Shown: positions 33,969-43,466 of the stretch, in pieces
How the letters are laid out: the number at the start of each line of letters is the position of its first letter
Numbering within the stretch: the stretch's first letter is position 1
From: Endobugula sp965225895
Lineage (GTDB): Bacteria; Pseudomonadota; Gammaproteobacteria; Pseudomonadales; Cellvibrionaceae
Reading direction: 5' to 3'
DNA: 64,000 nucleotides
Assembly: GCA_965225895.1 (NCBI GenBank)
Contig: CBDDBR010000011.1
Coordinates: 744,001-808,000 of the forward strand
Notes under the pieces: model-generated
What the model was told of the DNA's origin: nothing
Databases searched by the model: none
The model's input: only the letters and a program-made list of their open reading frames with translations
Program-made: the position numbers and the translations under genes

Positions 33969-34715
33969 TTGAAAAAAATAACTATATCCATTGTGAGTCA
34001 TGGGCATGGGGAAATGATTGGCCAGTTGTTGGACCAATTAGCTATGGTGTCTACTCATATAGATAGCATTATTATTACTCATAATATACAAGAGGGTAAA
34101 AATACTGTAGCTGTAGATTATCCTTTTAATGTCGTTTGTTTAATCAACGAAGTACCCTTAGGTTTTGGTGCTAATCATAATCAGGCATTTCAATACTGTG
34201 AAACTGACTTTTTTTGTGTAATGAATCCCGATATTCATATTCAGGAGGAGCCGTTTCAATCTTTGATGGATACTTTGCATGATCCTTCTGTTTCAATTGT
34301 TGCTCCCTTAATTAAAAATTTAGATGGTGATGTAGACGATAGTGCTCGATATTTTCCTACACCGATAAGGCTTTTACGAAAAGTTTTACTAAGTGACAAG
34401 GGAGTCTATAAGTTTTCTATAGAAGATAAGTGTGTTTCCCCTGATTGGGTTGGAGGTATGTTTATGTTATTACCTGTAGAAAAATTTAAAGAGCTACAGG
34501 GTTTCGATGAAAATTATTTCTTGTATTATGAAGATGTTGATTTGTGTATTCGAAGTCGGAAGTTAGGTTATGTAGTAATGCTGAATACTGAAGTTACAGT
34601 GATTCATGATGCAAGAAGAGATAGTCATATTAACCTTAAGTATCTTCGGTGGCACTTAACAAGTGCAGCACGTTTTTTTCTCAAGCATTTGGGTCGTTTT
34701 CCTAATGGGCATTGA
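33969..34715 (+). CDS. Glycosyltransferase family 2 (rhamnosyltransferase-like)
   Basis: A 248-residue GT-A protein. The TTG at 33969 is chosen because AGAGG lies five bases upstream and it begins at the first strand (KKITISIVSHGHGEMIG); a TTG at 33945 would add eight residues. Motifs: FGANHNQAF, FFCVMNPDIHIQ (metal-binding DxD region), DWVGGMFMLLP and GFDENYFLYYEDVDLCIRSR, the WbbL-type rhamnosyltransferase signature. The 3' end overlaps the next gene by 11 bases. Confidence 0.85.
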   Translation: MKKITISIVSHGHGEMIGQLLDQLAMVSTHIDSIIITHNIQEGKNTVAVDYPFNVVCLINEVPLGFGANHNQAFQYCETDFFCVMNPDIHIQEEPFQSLMDTLHDPSVSIVAPLIKNLDGDVDDSARYFPTPIRLLRKVLLSDKGVYKFSIEDKCVSPDWVGGMFMLLPVEKFKELQGFDENYFLYYEDVDLCIRSRKLGYVVMLNTEVTVIHDARRDSHINLKYLRWHLTSAARFFLKHLGRFPNGH

Positions 34716-35661
34716 TGGAAACGTATTGCTTACAGGCGCGACAGGTTTCTTGGGCCGAAAATTAGCCGCTCTTATTCCTGCTGAAAAGCTTAGTATAATA
34801 GGTCGCCGTTTATGTCCCGAAATTAAGTGTCGTGGCTCATATCAGGTTGCTATCGATACGTCATCAGATTATACGCCCGCATTATGTGATGTAGATGTGA
34901 TTATTCATAGTGCGGCGCGTGTGCACATTATGGATGAGCGATCGAAAGATCCATTATCTGAGTTTCGCGAAGTGAATACTTATGGCACATTAAATTTAGC
35001 TAGGCAGGCTGCTGACGCTGGGATTAGAAGATTTATATTTATTAGCACAATTAAAGTTAACGGCGAGCAATCATATAATAGCCCTTTTACTCCAGATGAC
35101 AAATTTGTTCCTACAGATCCTTATGGCTTATCCAAGTATGAAGCGGAACAAGGGCTTCTTGAAATCGCTAATGAAACTGAAATGGATGTTGTGATTATAC
35201 GGTCACCGCTAATTTATGGGCCAAACGTTAAAGGTAATTTCTCTACATTGTTGGCATTGGGTAAAAAGAATATACCGCTTCCTTTTGCTGGAATTACAAA
35301 TAATAAGCGTTCTTTTGTTGCTTTGGATAATATTGCTGACTTTATTATGCTCTGTACTAACTATAAGCATACTTCTAAGGCTGCAAACCAAATATTTTTG
35401 GTTGCAGATGAAGAGGATTTATCTACGGCTGAGTTATTACATAAAATAGCAAAAGCATATAATAAAAAAAGTACTCTCTTTTTTGTGCCTGTAGTTTTAT
35501 TGGATTTTTTGGCTAAGTCAATAGGAAAGGGGGCGGTTTCTAATCGACTGTTAGGGTCATTACAAGTGGATAGTTCTAAGGCTAAAGAATTATTAAATTG
35601 GACACCGGTAATTACGATGGAGCAACAATTGTTAAATATGCTTAATTCAGTTGAACGATAA
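34705..35661 (+). CDS. NAD-dependent epimerase/dehydratase (WbpV/WbpK-like)
   Basis: A 318-residue short-chain dehydrogenase-type sugar enzyme; ATG at 34705 gives the N-terminus MGIDGNVLLTGATGFLGRK, whereas an upstream ATG at 34663 lies inside the previous gene. Motifs are TGATGFLGRKLAAL, IHSAARVHIMDE, ISTIKVNGE and catalytic YGLSKYEAEQGL. The SAARVH(I)M pattern is common in the epimerases next to WbpL/WbpM genes. It probably produces the 6-deoxy-HexNAc from the 4-keto intermediate made by the WbpM-type enzyme at 38710. Confidence 0.82.
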   Translation: MGIDGNVLLTGATGFLGRKLAALIPAEKLSIIGRRLCPEIKCRGSYQVAIDTSSDYTPALCDVDVIIHSAARVHIMDERSKDPLSEFREVNTYGTLNLARQAADAGIRRFIFISTIKVNGEQSYNSPFTPDDKFVPTDPYGLSKYEAEQGLLEIANETEMDVVIIRSPLIYGPNVKGNFSTLLALGKKNIPLPFAGITNNKRSFVALDNIADFIMLCTNYKHTSKAANQIFLVADEEDLSTAELLHKIAKAYNKKSTLFFVPVVLLDFLAKSIGKGAVSNRLLGSLQVDSSKAKELLNWTPVITMEQQLLNMLNSVER

Positions 35662-35774
35662 TTTTTTAATGCCCCCTGAATTTATATGATAACTGCAACG
35701 CTTGATAACGAGTCGGTTAGTAGCTGGTAAAATTGGCAGCTCTGAGGTTGTCACACTTTTACGGACGATTTAAT

Positions 35775-36400
35775 TAAAGGGCATGTGCCCGCTCATATTC
35801 TACTGGACTTACATAGCCCAAATAAGAATGTCGTCTTTGCCTGTTATAAAATACTTCAATGTATTCAAACAAACTCTGCTTAGCCTCCAGTCGCGTCCTA
35901 TAATCTTCGTGATCTACTAACTCTGTTTTTAATGTACCAAAAAACTTTCTGCTACCGCATTATCGTGACACTCACCTTTACGGCTCATGCTACACAACAG
36001 ATTATTTTCTTTAAGCAACTTTCTATAATCACCTGATGCGTAAGTGCTACCTTGATCAGAATGAACGATCACATCTTTTAATTCACCTCGGCGTCACTTC
36101 GCCATCATCAGCGCATCTGATACTAACTTCGTATCATTACGATCTGACATCGCCCAACCAATCACCTGAAGTGAATGAATATCAAGCATCACCGCTAAAT
36201 ACAGCCAACCCTGACGAGTTCGAACAAACGTCGTATCCGATACCCATGTCTGATTTATATTTCCTCGACCAAAACATCGTTGTAATCGATCGGGGTGCTT
36301 TGTTTCGAATTCGTGGTAACAACAAACCTCTTCACCATTGTATACGTTTTATATGTTGCTCTTTTTCTGGTCATTTTAGATACTCCTAAGCCACTATTGT
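35775..36400 (-). pseudogene. IS3-family transposase OrfB remnant, reverse strand
   Basis: Reading the complementary strand gives an almost complete DDE domain: NQTWVSDTTFV, GWLYLAVMLDIHS, VIVHSDQGSTYAS, SMSRKGECHDNAVAESF, FEYIEVFYNRQRRHSYLGY. It is broken by an in-frame TGA after ALMMAK, by a one-base deletion after AVAESF, and by a frame change near the N-terminal side (about 36260). No OrfA is attached. The element is dead. Confidence 0.85.
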
Positions 36401-36439
36401 CGCTTATTTAATGTATCCGTTAAACTGTAGCAGGTTCAA

Positions 36440-36963
36440 TTGCACCTAACCACTTGCAGAGAAACTTTAGCGTGCATCAACCCAATCGAGTTTGGGTAGG
36501 CGATGTTACCTTTATCCCAACCAGGGAGGGATGGTTATATCTAGCAGTAATGATCGATTTGTATTCTCGAAAAGTGGTGGGTTGGTCAATGTCAGACAGG
36601 AATAATCTCAAGCTCGTCACAGCCGCTTTACAAATGGCTATTGACGAAAGAGTACCGCCTGCTGGCTTAATGCATCATACGGATAGAGGGAGTTTATATG
36701 CCGCTCACAGTTACCGACAGCTACAGGAAGAACATGGCATTATTCCGAGCATGAGCCGTAAAGGTGATTGTTATGATAATGCGGTAGCGGAGAGTTTCTT
36801 TGCTTCACTGAAAAACGAATTGATTTATTTTACACATTACAACAGTCGTCAAGAAGCAAAGACAGATATATTTAGATACATTGAAATATTTTATAATCGG
36901 CAACGTCTTCATCAAACATTGGGTTATCAAACACCTGTACAGTTCGATGAAAATATTGCTTAA
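36440..36963 (+). pseudogene. IS3-family transposase OrfB fragment, forward strand
   Basis: An open fragment of about 170 residues starting abruptly at APNHLQRNFSVHQPN and running through GDVTFIPTREGWLYLAVMID, LMHHTDRGSLYAA, SMSRKGDCYDNAVAESFF and YNRQRLHQTLGYQTP. The DDE triad region is intact, but the N-terminal part and OrfA are missing. It is related to, yet clearly different from, the reverse-strand remnant, and the two lie head to head. Confidence 0.85.
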
Positions 36964-37022
36964 TTAAACTGTCCGAGAAAGTCAGGGTAGTTCACTTTGA
37001 CCCAAACTAATTTCGAGCGACT

Positions 37023-37937
37023 ATGAAACAGACGTACCAACAACTGACCGAAAAACAACGATACCAGATTTAGGCCTATTATGAAGCGAATAATTCTTAT
37101 CGAGTGATAGCCAATGCAGTGGGTTGCACAAATCAACGATTAGTCGTGAGCTATTACGTTGCCCTAAAGGGGCTTGTTGTGCTGAAACGGCACATGTTGA
37201 TGCGAGAAAAAGAAAACGTTGGCCAACAAAGCAACCAAACGTAAATTTTCACCCTCTGCCATAGCAGGAAGAAGTAAACATGAACATGGCGAAGCATTAG
37301 TCAGCCATGAAACTATTTACCAGTGGGTCTATCAAGATAAACGGAAAGGTGGCAACTTACATCGTCTGTTATTACGTGCTAAATGAGGATACCGAAAGTC
37401 TCGCAAAGTGTCTGATAATAGGGGGTTAATCTCTAATAGAGTATCGATAGATCAGAGAGGGAAAGCGGCTAATGATTGCTTCATCGTGGTCACTGGGGAG
37501 GTGATACGGTGCATGGAAAGCAAGGTAATTTAGTCACCCTTGTTGATCGAAAAAGCCGTTATTTAGTGGTGAGAAAGAGTGAGACTCGAACCAAAAAAGA
37601 GGTTGGTGATAAGTTAAACGAGATGTTTAATGTCCATCATGCTAGAAGCTTAACGGTTGATAATGGACGAGAGTTTTATGGCCATGAAGAGGTGAGTAAA
37701 GTCAGTAATATTAATGTATTTTTTGCTGATCCCTTTTCTTCTTGGCAGAGAGGCAGTAATGAGAATACAAATGGTTTACTGAGACGCTACTTTCCAAAAG
37801 GCAGTGATATTAGCCTCATTACTGCACAAAAAGTAAGGCGCGTAGTTGAACAAATTAATAACATGCCTCGAAAGTTATTAGGATGGAAAATAGCTAGCGA
37901 GGTTCACTATGGGGTAAGTGTTGCACTTATTACTTGA
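37023..37937 (+). pseudogene. IS30-family transposase pseudogene
   Basis: The N-terminus MKQTYQQLTEKQRYQI is followed by an in-frame TAG; frameshifts and further stops occur before HETIYQWVYQDKRKGGNLH (about 37306-37362). The catalytic half from 37476 is open and reads HRGHWGGDTVHGKQGNLVTL, SLTVDNGREF, FADPFSSWQRGSNENTNGLL and RRYFPKGSDI. This is the IS30 DDE domain. The element cannot make a full transposase. Confidence 0.85.
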
Positions 37938-37989
37938 ACTCAGCCCCCTATATAAGTAGCTTCTTCAGTTTTGATTTTATGGAAACAGT

Positions 37990-38577
37990 TTACTGTTTAA
38001 TTTTGTCCCCAGACCCTTTTCCAAAGATAGTTGCTGTAATTAGTGAGAAATACATCACTAAATCCATATTCTTATTCATTAATTGATCGTAGCGCGATAG
38101 CTTACGAGGGGTAGACATATCTATATTGTTGATTTGCCCTAGCCCTGTAATTCCTGGGCGAACACTGAGAACACTTCTTTTATTGCGTTCGTTTAAAAGG
38201 GTTGTTTGGGTAGGCAGGCATGGGCGAGGACCAACTAAACTCATAGAGCCTGTAATTACATTAATTAATTGGGGTAGCTCATCCAGCTTACTTCTTCTCA
38301 AAAAGGCGCCTGTTTGAGTAATGTCACTACTTTTTGCAAGGTGAGTACCTACCTGGGCTGTGTTAACATGCATAGTTCTAAATTTGATGAGCTTAAATAA
38401 TCTTTTATCCCTTCCTACTCGTTGCTGAATAAATAGTGGGCAGCCTGTATCAAATAAGCCGATCATATAGATGATAATAATAATCGGTGAAAATACGACT
38501 AAACCTACTGTTGCTGCAATAATGTCAATAATACGTATAACCATAGTGAAACAAGCTACCATAGATAATAAACCCAT
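37990..38577 (-). CDS. Initiating sugar-phosphate transferase (PglC-like, Bac_transf)
   Basis: A 195-residue membrane protein with one N-terminal hydrophobic re-entrant helix (RIIDIIAATVGLVVFSPIII) and the family core: PLFIQQRVGRDKRLFKLIKFRTMH, then RRSKLDELPQLINV, GSMSLVGPRPCLP and RPGITGLGQIN. The E of DELPQ and R of GPRP are catalytic-core residues. It would transfer a sugar-1-phosphate to undecaprenyl phosphate and so start the repeat unit. It is on the opposite strand, divergent from the dehydratase gene. Confidence 0.9.
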   Translation of the reverse strand: MGLLSMVACFTMVIRIIDIIAATVGLVVFSPIIIIIYMIGLFDTGCPLFIQQRVGRDKRLFKLIKFRTMHVNTAQVGTHLAKSSDITQTGAFLRRSKLDELPQLINVITGSMSLVGPRPCLPTQTTLLNERNKRSVLSVRPGITGLGQINNIDMSTPRKLSRYDQLMNKNMDLVMYFSLITATIFGKGSGDKIKQ

Positions 38578-38709
38578 AATTATACGGTAATATACAGTTT
38601 TGTCCTAGGGATCCTAGAGAGGATCATCTCTAATCGTTTAACGGCGGTTTCATATTTATATAAATGGTTTATAATCCGGCCTAATTATAGAGTATGGAAT
38701 GAATGGTAT

Positions 38710-40659
38710 ATGAATTCTCTTAGCAAGGGCTTTATCTACAAGGGTGTGACAATGAAGCGTAGCTATAAACGTGCAATAATGGTAGTCGCTGATTTGATTG
38801 CACTCCCTCTTGCTTTGTGGTCAAGTTACGCCTTACGTTTATCTGAGTGGTGGCCTCAGGTTTACATTGAGATGGCTTGGTGGTTATTTGTGCTGATGCC
38901 AATTGTTGGCGTTTATGTTTTTATGCGTTTAGGTCTATATCGAGCTGTTGTACGCTTTATGGGGGCTCAAGCAATATGGGCTGTCGTCAAAGGCGTTATG
39001 CTGCTAGCACTGTTTTTATGGGCGGCAGCGACTTTATTCCAAATCTCTTTCTTTCCACGTTCTGTTCCAATAAGTTTTGCACTTGCAGCGCTGGTTTATG
39101 TGGGCGGCAGCCGCTTGCTAATCCGTCATTATTATCATTGGTTAATCAAGCACTATATTGATAAGGAAGCTGTGCTCATTTATGGTGCTGGAGGTGCAGG
39201 GGTTCAGCTAGCTACATCATTATCAGATGGAAGGGAATTTTATCCGTTGGGTTTTATTGATGATGATAAAAGTTTATGGGGTTCAACTATTAAAGGATTA
39301 CCTATTTATAATCCATCTGAAGTTAAGGGGTTAGTACGTTCGGAAAATATAAAGCACATCTTATTAGCAGTTGCTAATGTTAGTAACTGCAAGCGTAAAG
39401 AAATGTTGTCAAAGATAGAAGGATTAAATGCGAGAATACAAACCATACCGTCTATGCCTGAGATACTCTCGGGTCAGGCATCTATCGAGCAACTCAGGGA
39501 GGTGCAAATTGAAGAGCTATTGGGGCGCGATTCAGTGCCCCCATTACAATCTTTACTAACTAAATGCATCACCAATAAGGTAGTTATGGTGACTGGTGCT
39601 GGTGGTTCAGTTGGCTCGGAATTATGTCGAGAAATAATAAAGCATACTCCTAAGAAGATTATCCTACTTGAATTGAGTGAATATAATTTATATAAGGTAG
39701 AGCAGGAGCTGCGGGGAAAAATATCATCTATCAATGGTAATAATACTGAAATTGTTACTCTTTTAGGGGCTGTGCAAAATAGATCTAAAGTGCAACGAAT
39801 ATTCCAACATTTTTCGATTGACACTGTTTATCATGCAGCAGCTTATAAGCATGTGCCTATAGTTGAGCATAATGTTATAGAGGGTGTCTCAAATAATATT
39901 TTTGGTACTCAGGTTATAGCAGATGAATCAGCAAAAGCGGGAGTAGGGCACTTTATTTTGATATCTACAGATAAAGCTGTTCGACCAACTAATGTCATGG
40001 GGGCAACCAAGCGTTTTGCAGAGTTAATTCTGCAAAACTTAGCGATGCAAAATAATAATACAATATTCTCTATAGTTAGATTCGGTAATGTTTTGGGTTC
40101 GTCAGGTTCTGTTGTTCCTCTGTTTAGGCAACAAATACAGAGCGGTGGTCCGATTAGCGTTACTCATAAAGAAATCACACGCTATTTTATGACAATTCCA
40201 GAGGCCGTTTCATTAGTTGTTCAGGCTGGGTCTATGGCAAAAGGTGGAGATGTCTTCGTTTTAGATATGGGAGAGTCTGTTAAAATAACAGATCTTGCTA
40301 AACGTATGATTCGTTTGTCTGGCTTAGAGGTGAAGGATGAGCGGAATCCCGATGGGGATATTGAAATTCATTATACTGGTTTGCGTCCGGCAGAAAAGCT
40401 GTATGAAGAGCTGCTAGTTGGTGCTGATGTAGTAGGGACAGAGCACTCTAAAATCATGAGGGCAAATGAAGACTTTTTGTCATGTTCAGACATCGAATAT
40501 TCATTATCAAAAATGAAGCAAGCTTGTGAAAAATATGACTATGAATTACTTAGGAGTGTTTTAGAGCAATCTGTGACAGGTTATTGTCCTCATGAGTCTG
40601 TGGTTGATTATTTGTCTAAGCCTCGAGAGAGTAATAATAAAGTGCTTAAATTGCGTTAA
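38710..40659 (+). CDS. WbpM-type UDP-N-acetylglucosamine 4,6-dehydratase
   Basis: A 649-residue membrane-bound nucleotide-sugar dehydratase. Four N-terminal transmembrane helices (residues about 20-125) precede a CoA-binding-like Rossmann domain (YGAGGAGVQLATSL) and the catalytic SDR domain with VTGAGGSVGSELCREI (about 297-312), YHAAAYKHVPIVE, STDKAVRPTNVMGATKR (catalytic Lys; Met in place of the usual Tyr), VRFGNVLGSSGSV and GLRPGEKL-like GLRPAEKLYEELL. Such enzymes make UDP-2-acetamido-2,6-dideoxy-4-keto-hexose, precursor of FucNAc, QuiNAc and bacillosamine. A second start at 38752 (MKRSYKRAIMV) is possible. Confidence 0.92.
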   Translation: MNSLSKGFIYKGVTMKRSYKRAIMVVADLIALPLALWSSYALRLSEWWPQVYIEMAWWLFVLMPIVGVYVFMRLGLYRAVVRFMGAQAIWAVVKGVMLLALFLWAAATLFQISFFPRSVPISFALAALVYVGGSRLLIRHYYHWLIKHYIDKEAVLIYGAGGAGVQLATSLSDGREFYPLGFIDDDKSLWGSTIKGLPIYNPSEVKGLVRSENIKHILLAVANVSNCKRKEMLSKIEGLNARIQTIPSMPEILSGQASIEQLREVQIEELLGRDSVPPLQSLLTKCITNKVVMVTGAGGSVGSELCREIIKHTPKKIILLELSEYNLYKVEQELRGKISSINGNNTEIVTLLGAVQNRSKVQRIFQHFSIDTVYHAAAYKHVPIVEHNVIEGVSNNIFGTQVIADESAKAGVGHFILISTDKAVRPTNVMGATKRFAELILQNLAMQNNNTIFSIVRFGNVLGSSGSVVPLFRQQIQSGGPISVTHKEITRYFMTIPEAVSLVVQAGSMAKGGDVFVLDMGESVKITDLAKRMIRLSGLEVKDERNPDGDIEIHYTGLRPAEKLYEELLVGADVVGTEHSKIMRANEDFLSCSDIEYSLSKMKQACEKYDYELLRSVLEQSVTGYCPHESVVDYLSKPRESNNKVLKLR

Positions 40660-40794
40660 TCTTTCCTGTGGTCAGCAGTGTTAATGATAAAATTATCAGC
40701 CTGATATATTTTTATCTCTAGAATGATCATGTATTGATTGGTATTCTGTTGTGCGGGACTTACGAGCCTTTACTAGATACCAAAAAGAGTTAAA

Positions 40795-41008
40795 ATGTAA
40801 TTCAAGCAAGTAGAGGCGGGCGATATAGAGGCGAGTTTAAAACAGGGGCAGCGAACAGTTTGTTGGCTGGGTGTACTTGGTGAATAAGCTCGATGAGCGT
40901 TTAGGTGTTTGCACCAAAACACTCTGTCAGTGGCGATCAGATTAATATGGTGGCTTACAGAAAATTAAACCTTCGGATGATCAAGCCGAAATAGCTCGCT
41001 TAAAAGTC
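40795..41008 (+). pseudogene. IS3-family OrfA remnant
   Basis: Frames changing by shift give RYRGEFKTGAANSLLAG, then VNKLDERLGVCTKTLCQWRS, a TAA, and YGGLQKIKPSDDQAEIARLK. This is the Helix-turn-helix and leucine-zipper start of an IS3 OrfA. The copy is cut at 41009 by the inverted repeat of an IS30-like element. Confidence 0.75.
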
Positions 41009-41769
41009 CTAGTATCAAGTTTGAACTGCGACAATAATGATTAAATTCCATAATATATCTCCTGTGGAGTTTTATAATTAAATCTTTTTCTTGGTCTAGC
41101 ATTTAACGCAACAGCAATCCGATCGCATTGCTGTTGGGTGACATGCTGCATACTTTCCGTCTTGGGTAAATATTGCCTAATTAATCCATTCACATTTTCA
41201 TTGCTTCCTCTTTCCCAAGAATGATAAGGAGTGGCAAAGTAAAACTTCACTGAGTGGAGATATTCGATTTTTTTGTATTGGTGAAATTCCGTTCCGTTGT
41301 CAGCGGTGATTGTTTTAAAGCTGCTGGGGCCTCGGTTTATCAAGCTGATCGTTTTCTTATTGAGTGCAGCTGTTGTTTTATCGGGTAATTTACCAATCAT
41401 GACATAGCCCGTTTTCCGTTCTAATAATGTGACTATGCAGTGGTTGCTTCCTCGGCCATGAACCGTATCAATCTCTCAATGTCCTTTGTATTTTCGCGTA
41501 TCCACGCTTGCAGGGCGTTCGCTGAGATGCCTTTTTTCAGCCAATCTGCCTCGGCTATCATACGCATTGTATCGCTTCCTTCGTTGTTTGCTTGATTGCC
41601 GATAGAGGAAGCTCATTCTATAAGGTCTTACTTTACGAACCTTCGTCACTCTTGGGAATGGGGAGTAAAGGAGTGTGTGAATGGGTTAATTAGGCCATAC
41701 CTTCAAAACACAAGAGGAGATGTATTATGGTGTTTAATTATTATTGCCTCGCTTCAAACTTGATACTAG
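41009..41769 (-). mobile_element. Truncated IS30-family element with both terminal inverted repeats
   Basis: The two ends are inverted copies: 41009 begins CTAGTATCAAGTTTGAA and the right end at 41769 reads TTCAAACTTGATACTAG; the match continues with CAATAAT. On the reverse strand the transposase C-terminal half is readable (TADNGTEF, FATPYHSWERGSNENVNGLIRQYLPK), preceded by a TGG-to-TGA stop in the GH(W)EIDTVHG motif at about 41477. The N-terminal DNA-binding half is missing, leaving 761 bases where the family usually has over 1 kb. Confidence 0.85.
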
Positions 41770-41906
41770 GGAAGACTATGATTTCACCTCTAACTTCGGT
41801 GGTTAAATAGAAATGAAAGTGTCCGGTTGTACTTAGCTAGCTCTCTTTGTGGGCAAGTATATACAGAAGAGCTAGTGGATGTCATTTTATCAAAAGATTG
41901 CTCTGA

Positions 41907-43118
41907 TTAAGTACTTGGTTTTATTATTTTATAGGCAACCTTTAATGCGGTGATAAGTAAGCCTAATAATAGACCAATCAATATGGAGGTAGTGATAATT
42001 TTTGTTTTTTCTGGTTTTATGGGAGTGTCGGGAATATTAAATACTTTGTCATGAAATGTAATGATGTGTTTATTTCTTTCTAGTGAATCCTTGTCGTCTT
42101 GGAGTTGTTGTATGTACTTGTCGCTGCTTTTAATGAAAAATAGCTGAGCTTCTAGTGAACGTAAGTCTGAGTCGATGAAATCCTTGTCTGTTAATTTTTC
42201 AAGTTGCTGAATTTTTATGCTCAATAATTTTGTCCCTAGTAGATATAGGGGTGACTTGTTATAAGTGTCTGCATTAAATATTGTCTGCGGGTGCAAGGCT
42301 CTTGAAATTGGAGTCATGTCTTCTATGTTGAGCTCACTAGCTACATGGTGTGCTTGTTTCAATTGAGTAATTCGATCTTTTCTAGACGCCAATAAATATG
42401 TTTTTCGAGCGTCTATTTTTTTTAAAATAGAATTGTATTTTAGATTTTTCTTTTTAATTTCATTTTTGATGAGGTTGCTGAGTTTGTTATCAATTGATTT
42501 TTTTATTTTGTGTGTGGTTGTGTTGCTGGCGATATTGATGTCATTGAGTAAAAATGTCTTTATTGCTTCTCTGTTTTTACCGATAACAGACAGCGTATAC
42601 TGATCCGGGGCGAAATTATTTTTCTTATCTGAAGTGTTGGGGTACCTTATTTCCCTAAGAGTTGAAATGGTTTTAAGGGTATTGCTATTAACATCTATTC
42701 CAAATGTACCTTTAAATAAGCTATTACTATCGTTTATTACCTGGGAAATGTGTGAGTCAGATGCAAGTATTGAAAGGAATGTCGAGAAAGCTTCATCTAT
42801 GCTTGTGGTATATTGTATTTCTTCTGCTTGATTTGTTGCATCTTGTTGATTTGCAAAAGGTAGTCGAGGTATAAATCTAGCATTATTTTGATGGGGTTTT
42901 TTGACGTAAGGCTTGTATTGATCAATCTCTGATTGTTGTGGGATTTGAATTTGAAGGCTTCCTAGGTAGCTGGGTTCCTCTTTAAATGCCTTGAGTGCTC
43001 CGATAGTGGCAGCCCCTAAAATGCAAATAGCAATTGTTGCTTTTTCACTCCATAAGCTAGATAGTAATTCATATATATCTATTTCTGCATCGTTTTTGAT
43101 TGTTGTGGGATCGGGCAC
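41907..43118 (-). CDS. Wzz-type chain-length determinant (polysaccharide co-polymerase)
   Basis: A 403-residue inner-membrane protein. It begins EIDIYELLSSLWSEKATIAICILGAATIGALKAF with the first transmembrane helix at residues about 32-48, has a long periplasmic coiled-coil region (residues about 200-360), and ends with a Pro-rich segment (FNIPDTPIKPEK) and a second transmembrane helix. This is the Wzz layout. It controls O-antigen modal length with the Wzy polymerase. It stands at the far end of the locus, reversed with respect to most genes. Confidence 0.88.
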   Translation of the reverse strand: MPDPTTIKNDAEIDIYELLSSLWSEKATIAICILGAATIGALKAFKEEPSYLGSLQIQIPQQSEIDQYKPYVKKPHQNNARFIPRLPFANQQDATNQAEEIQYTTSIDEAFSTFLSILASDSHISQVINDSNSLFKGTFGIDVNSNTLKTISTLREIRYPNTSDKKNNFAPDQYTLSVIGKNREAIKTFLLNDINIASNTTTHKIKKSIDNKLSNLIKNEIKKKNLKYNSILKKIDARKTYLLASRKDRITQLKQAHHVASELNIEDMTPISRALHPQTIFNADTYNKSPLYLLGTKLLSIKIQQLEKLTDKDFIDSDLRSLEAQLFFIKSSDKYIQQLQDDKDSLERNKHIITFHDKVFNIPDTPIKPEKTKIITTSILIGLLLGLLITALKVAYKIIKPST

Positions 43119-43203
43119 TTTTTATTTCCTTTGTCTTGATTTAATGAAGTGATTATATGTGTTTTTGTATTTAATTAGCTAGCGTATTTATAAATTTTAT
43201 GTG

Positions 43204-43231
43204 TTGAAAATTAACTAAATAATGGTATAGT
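43204..43231 (+). promoter_or_regulatory. Promoter of tRNA-Val
   Basis: TTGAAA and TATAGT are 16 bases apart, followed by a GC-containing start region, 28 bases upstream of the mature tRNA. Confidence 0.7.
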
Positions 43232-43259
43232 CGCTGTCCTCTAAAGCTTAGTGGCTTAT

Positions 43260-43336
43260 ACGACCGTAGCTCAGTTGGTTAGAGCACCACCTTGACATGG
43301 TGGGGGTCGGTGGTTCGAATCCACTCGGTCGTACCA
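43260..43336 (+). tRNA. tRNA-Val (anticodon GAC), CCA encoded
   Basis: A 77-base cloverleaf: acceptor ACGACCG pairs with CGGTCGT, anticodon loop TTGACAT with stems CACCA/C and TGGTG, T-loop GGTTCGAATCC, CCA encoded. It closes the right side of the polysaccharide locus. Confidence 0.96.
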
Positions 43337-43357
43337 ATTTTTTAGTACAAAACATGA

Positions 43358-43384
43358 AAGGCTCACTTCTTAGTGAGCTTTTTG
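43358..43384 (+). terminator. Terminator after tRNA-Val
   Basis: GCTCAC pairs with GTGAGC around TTCTTA, preceded by AAAG and followed by TTTTT. Confidence 0.85.
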
Positions 43385-43466
43385 CTATTCTACAGATTGA
43401 AAATGAATAGCTTCATTATTCTCATGCGACCTTTTGTAGGGGCCGCCACTGATTAAGGACATATTT

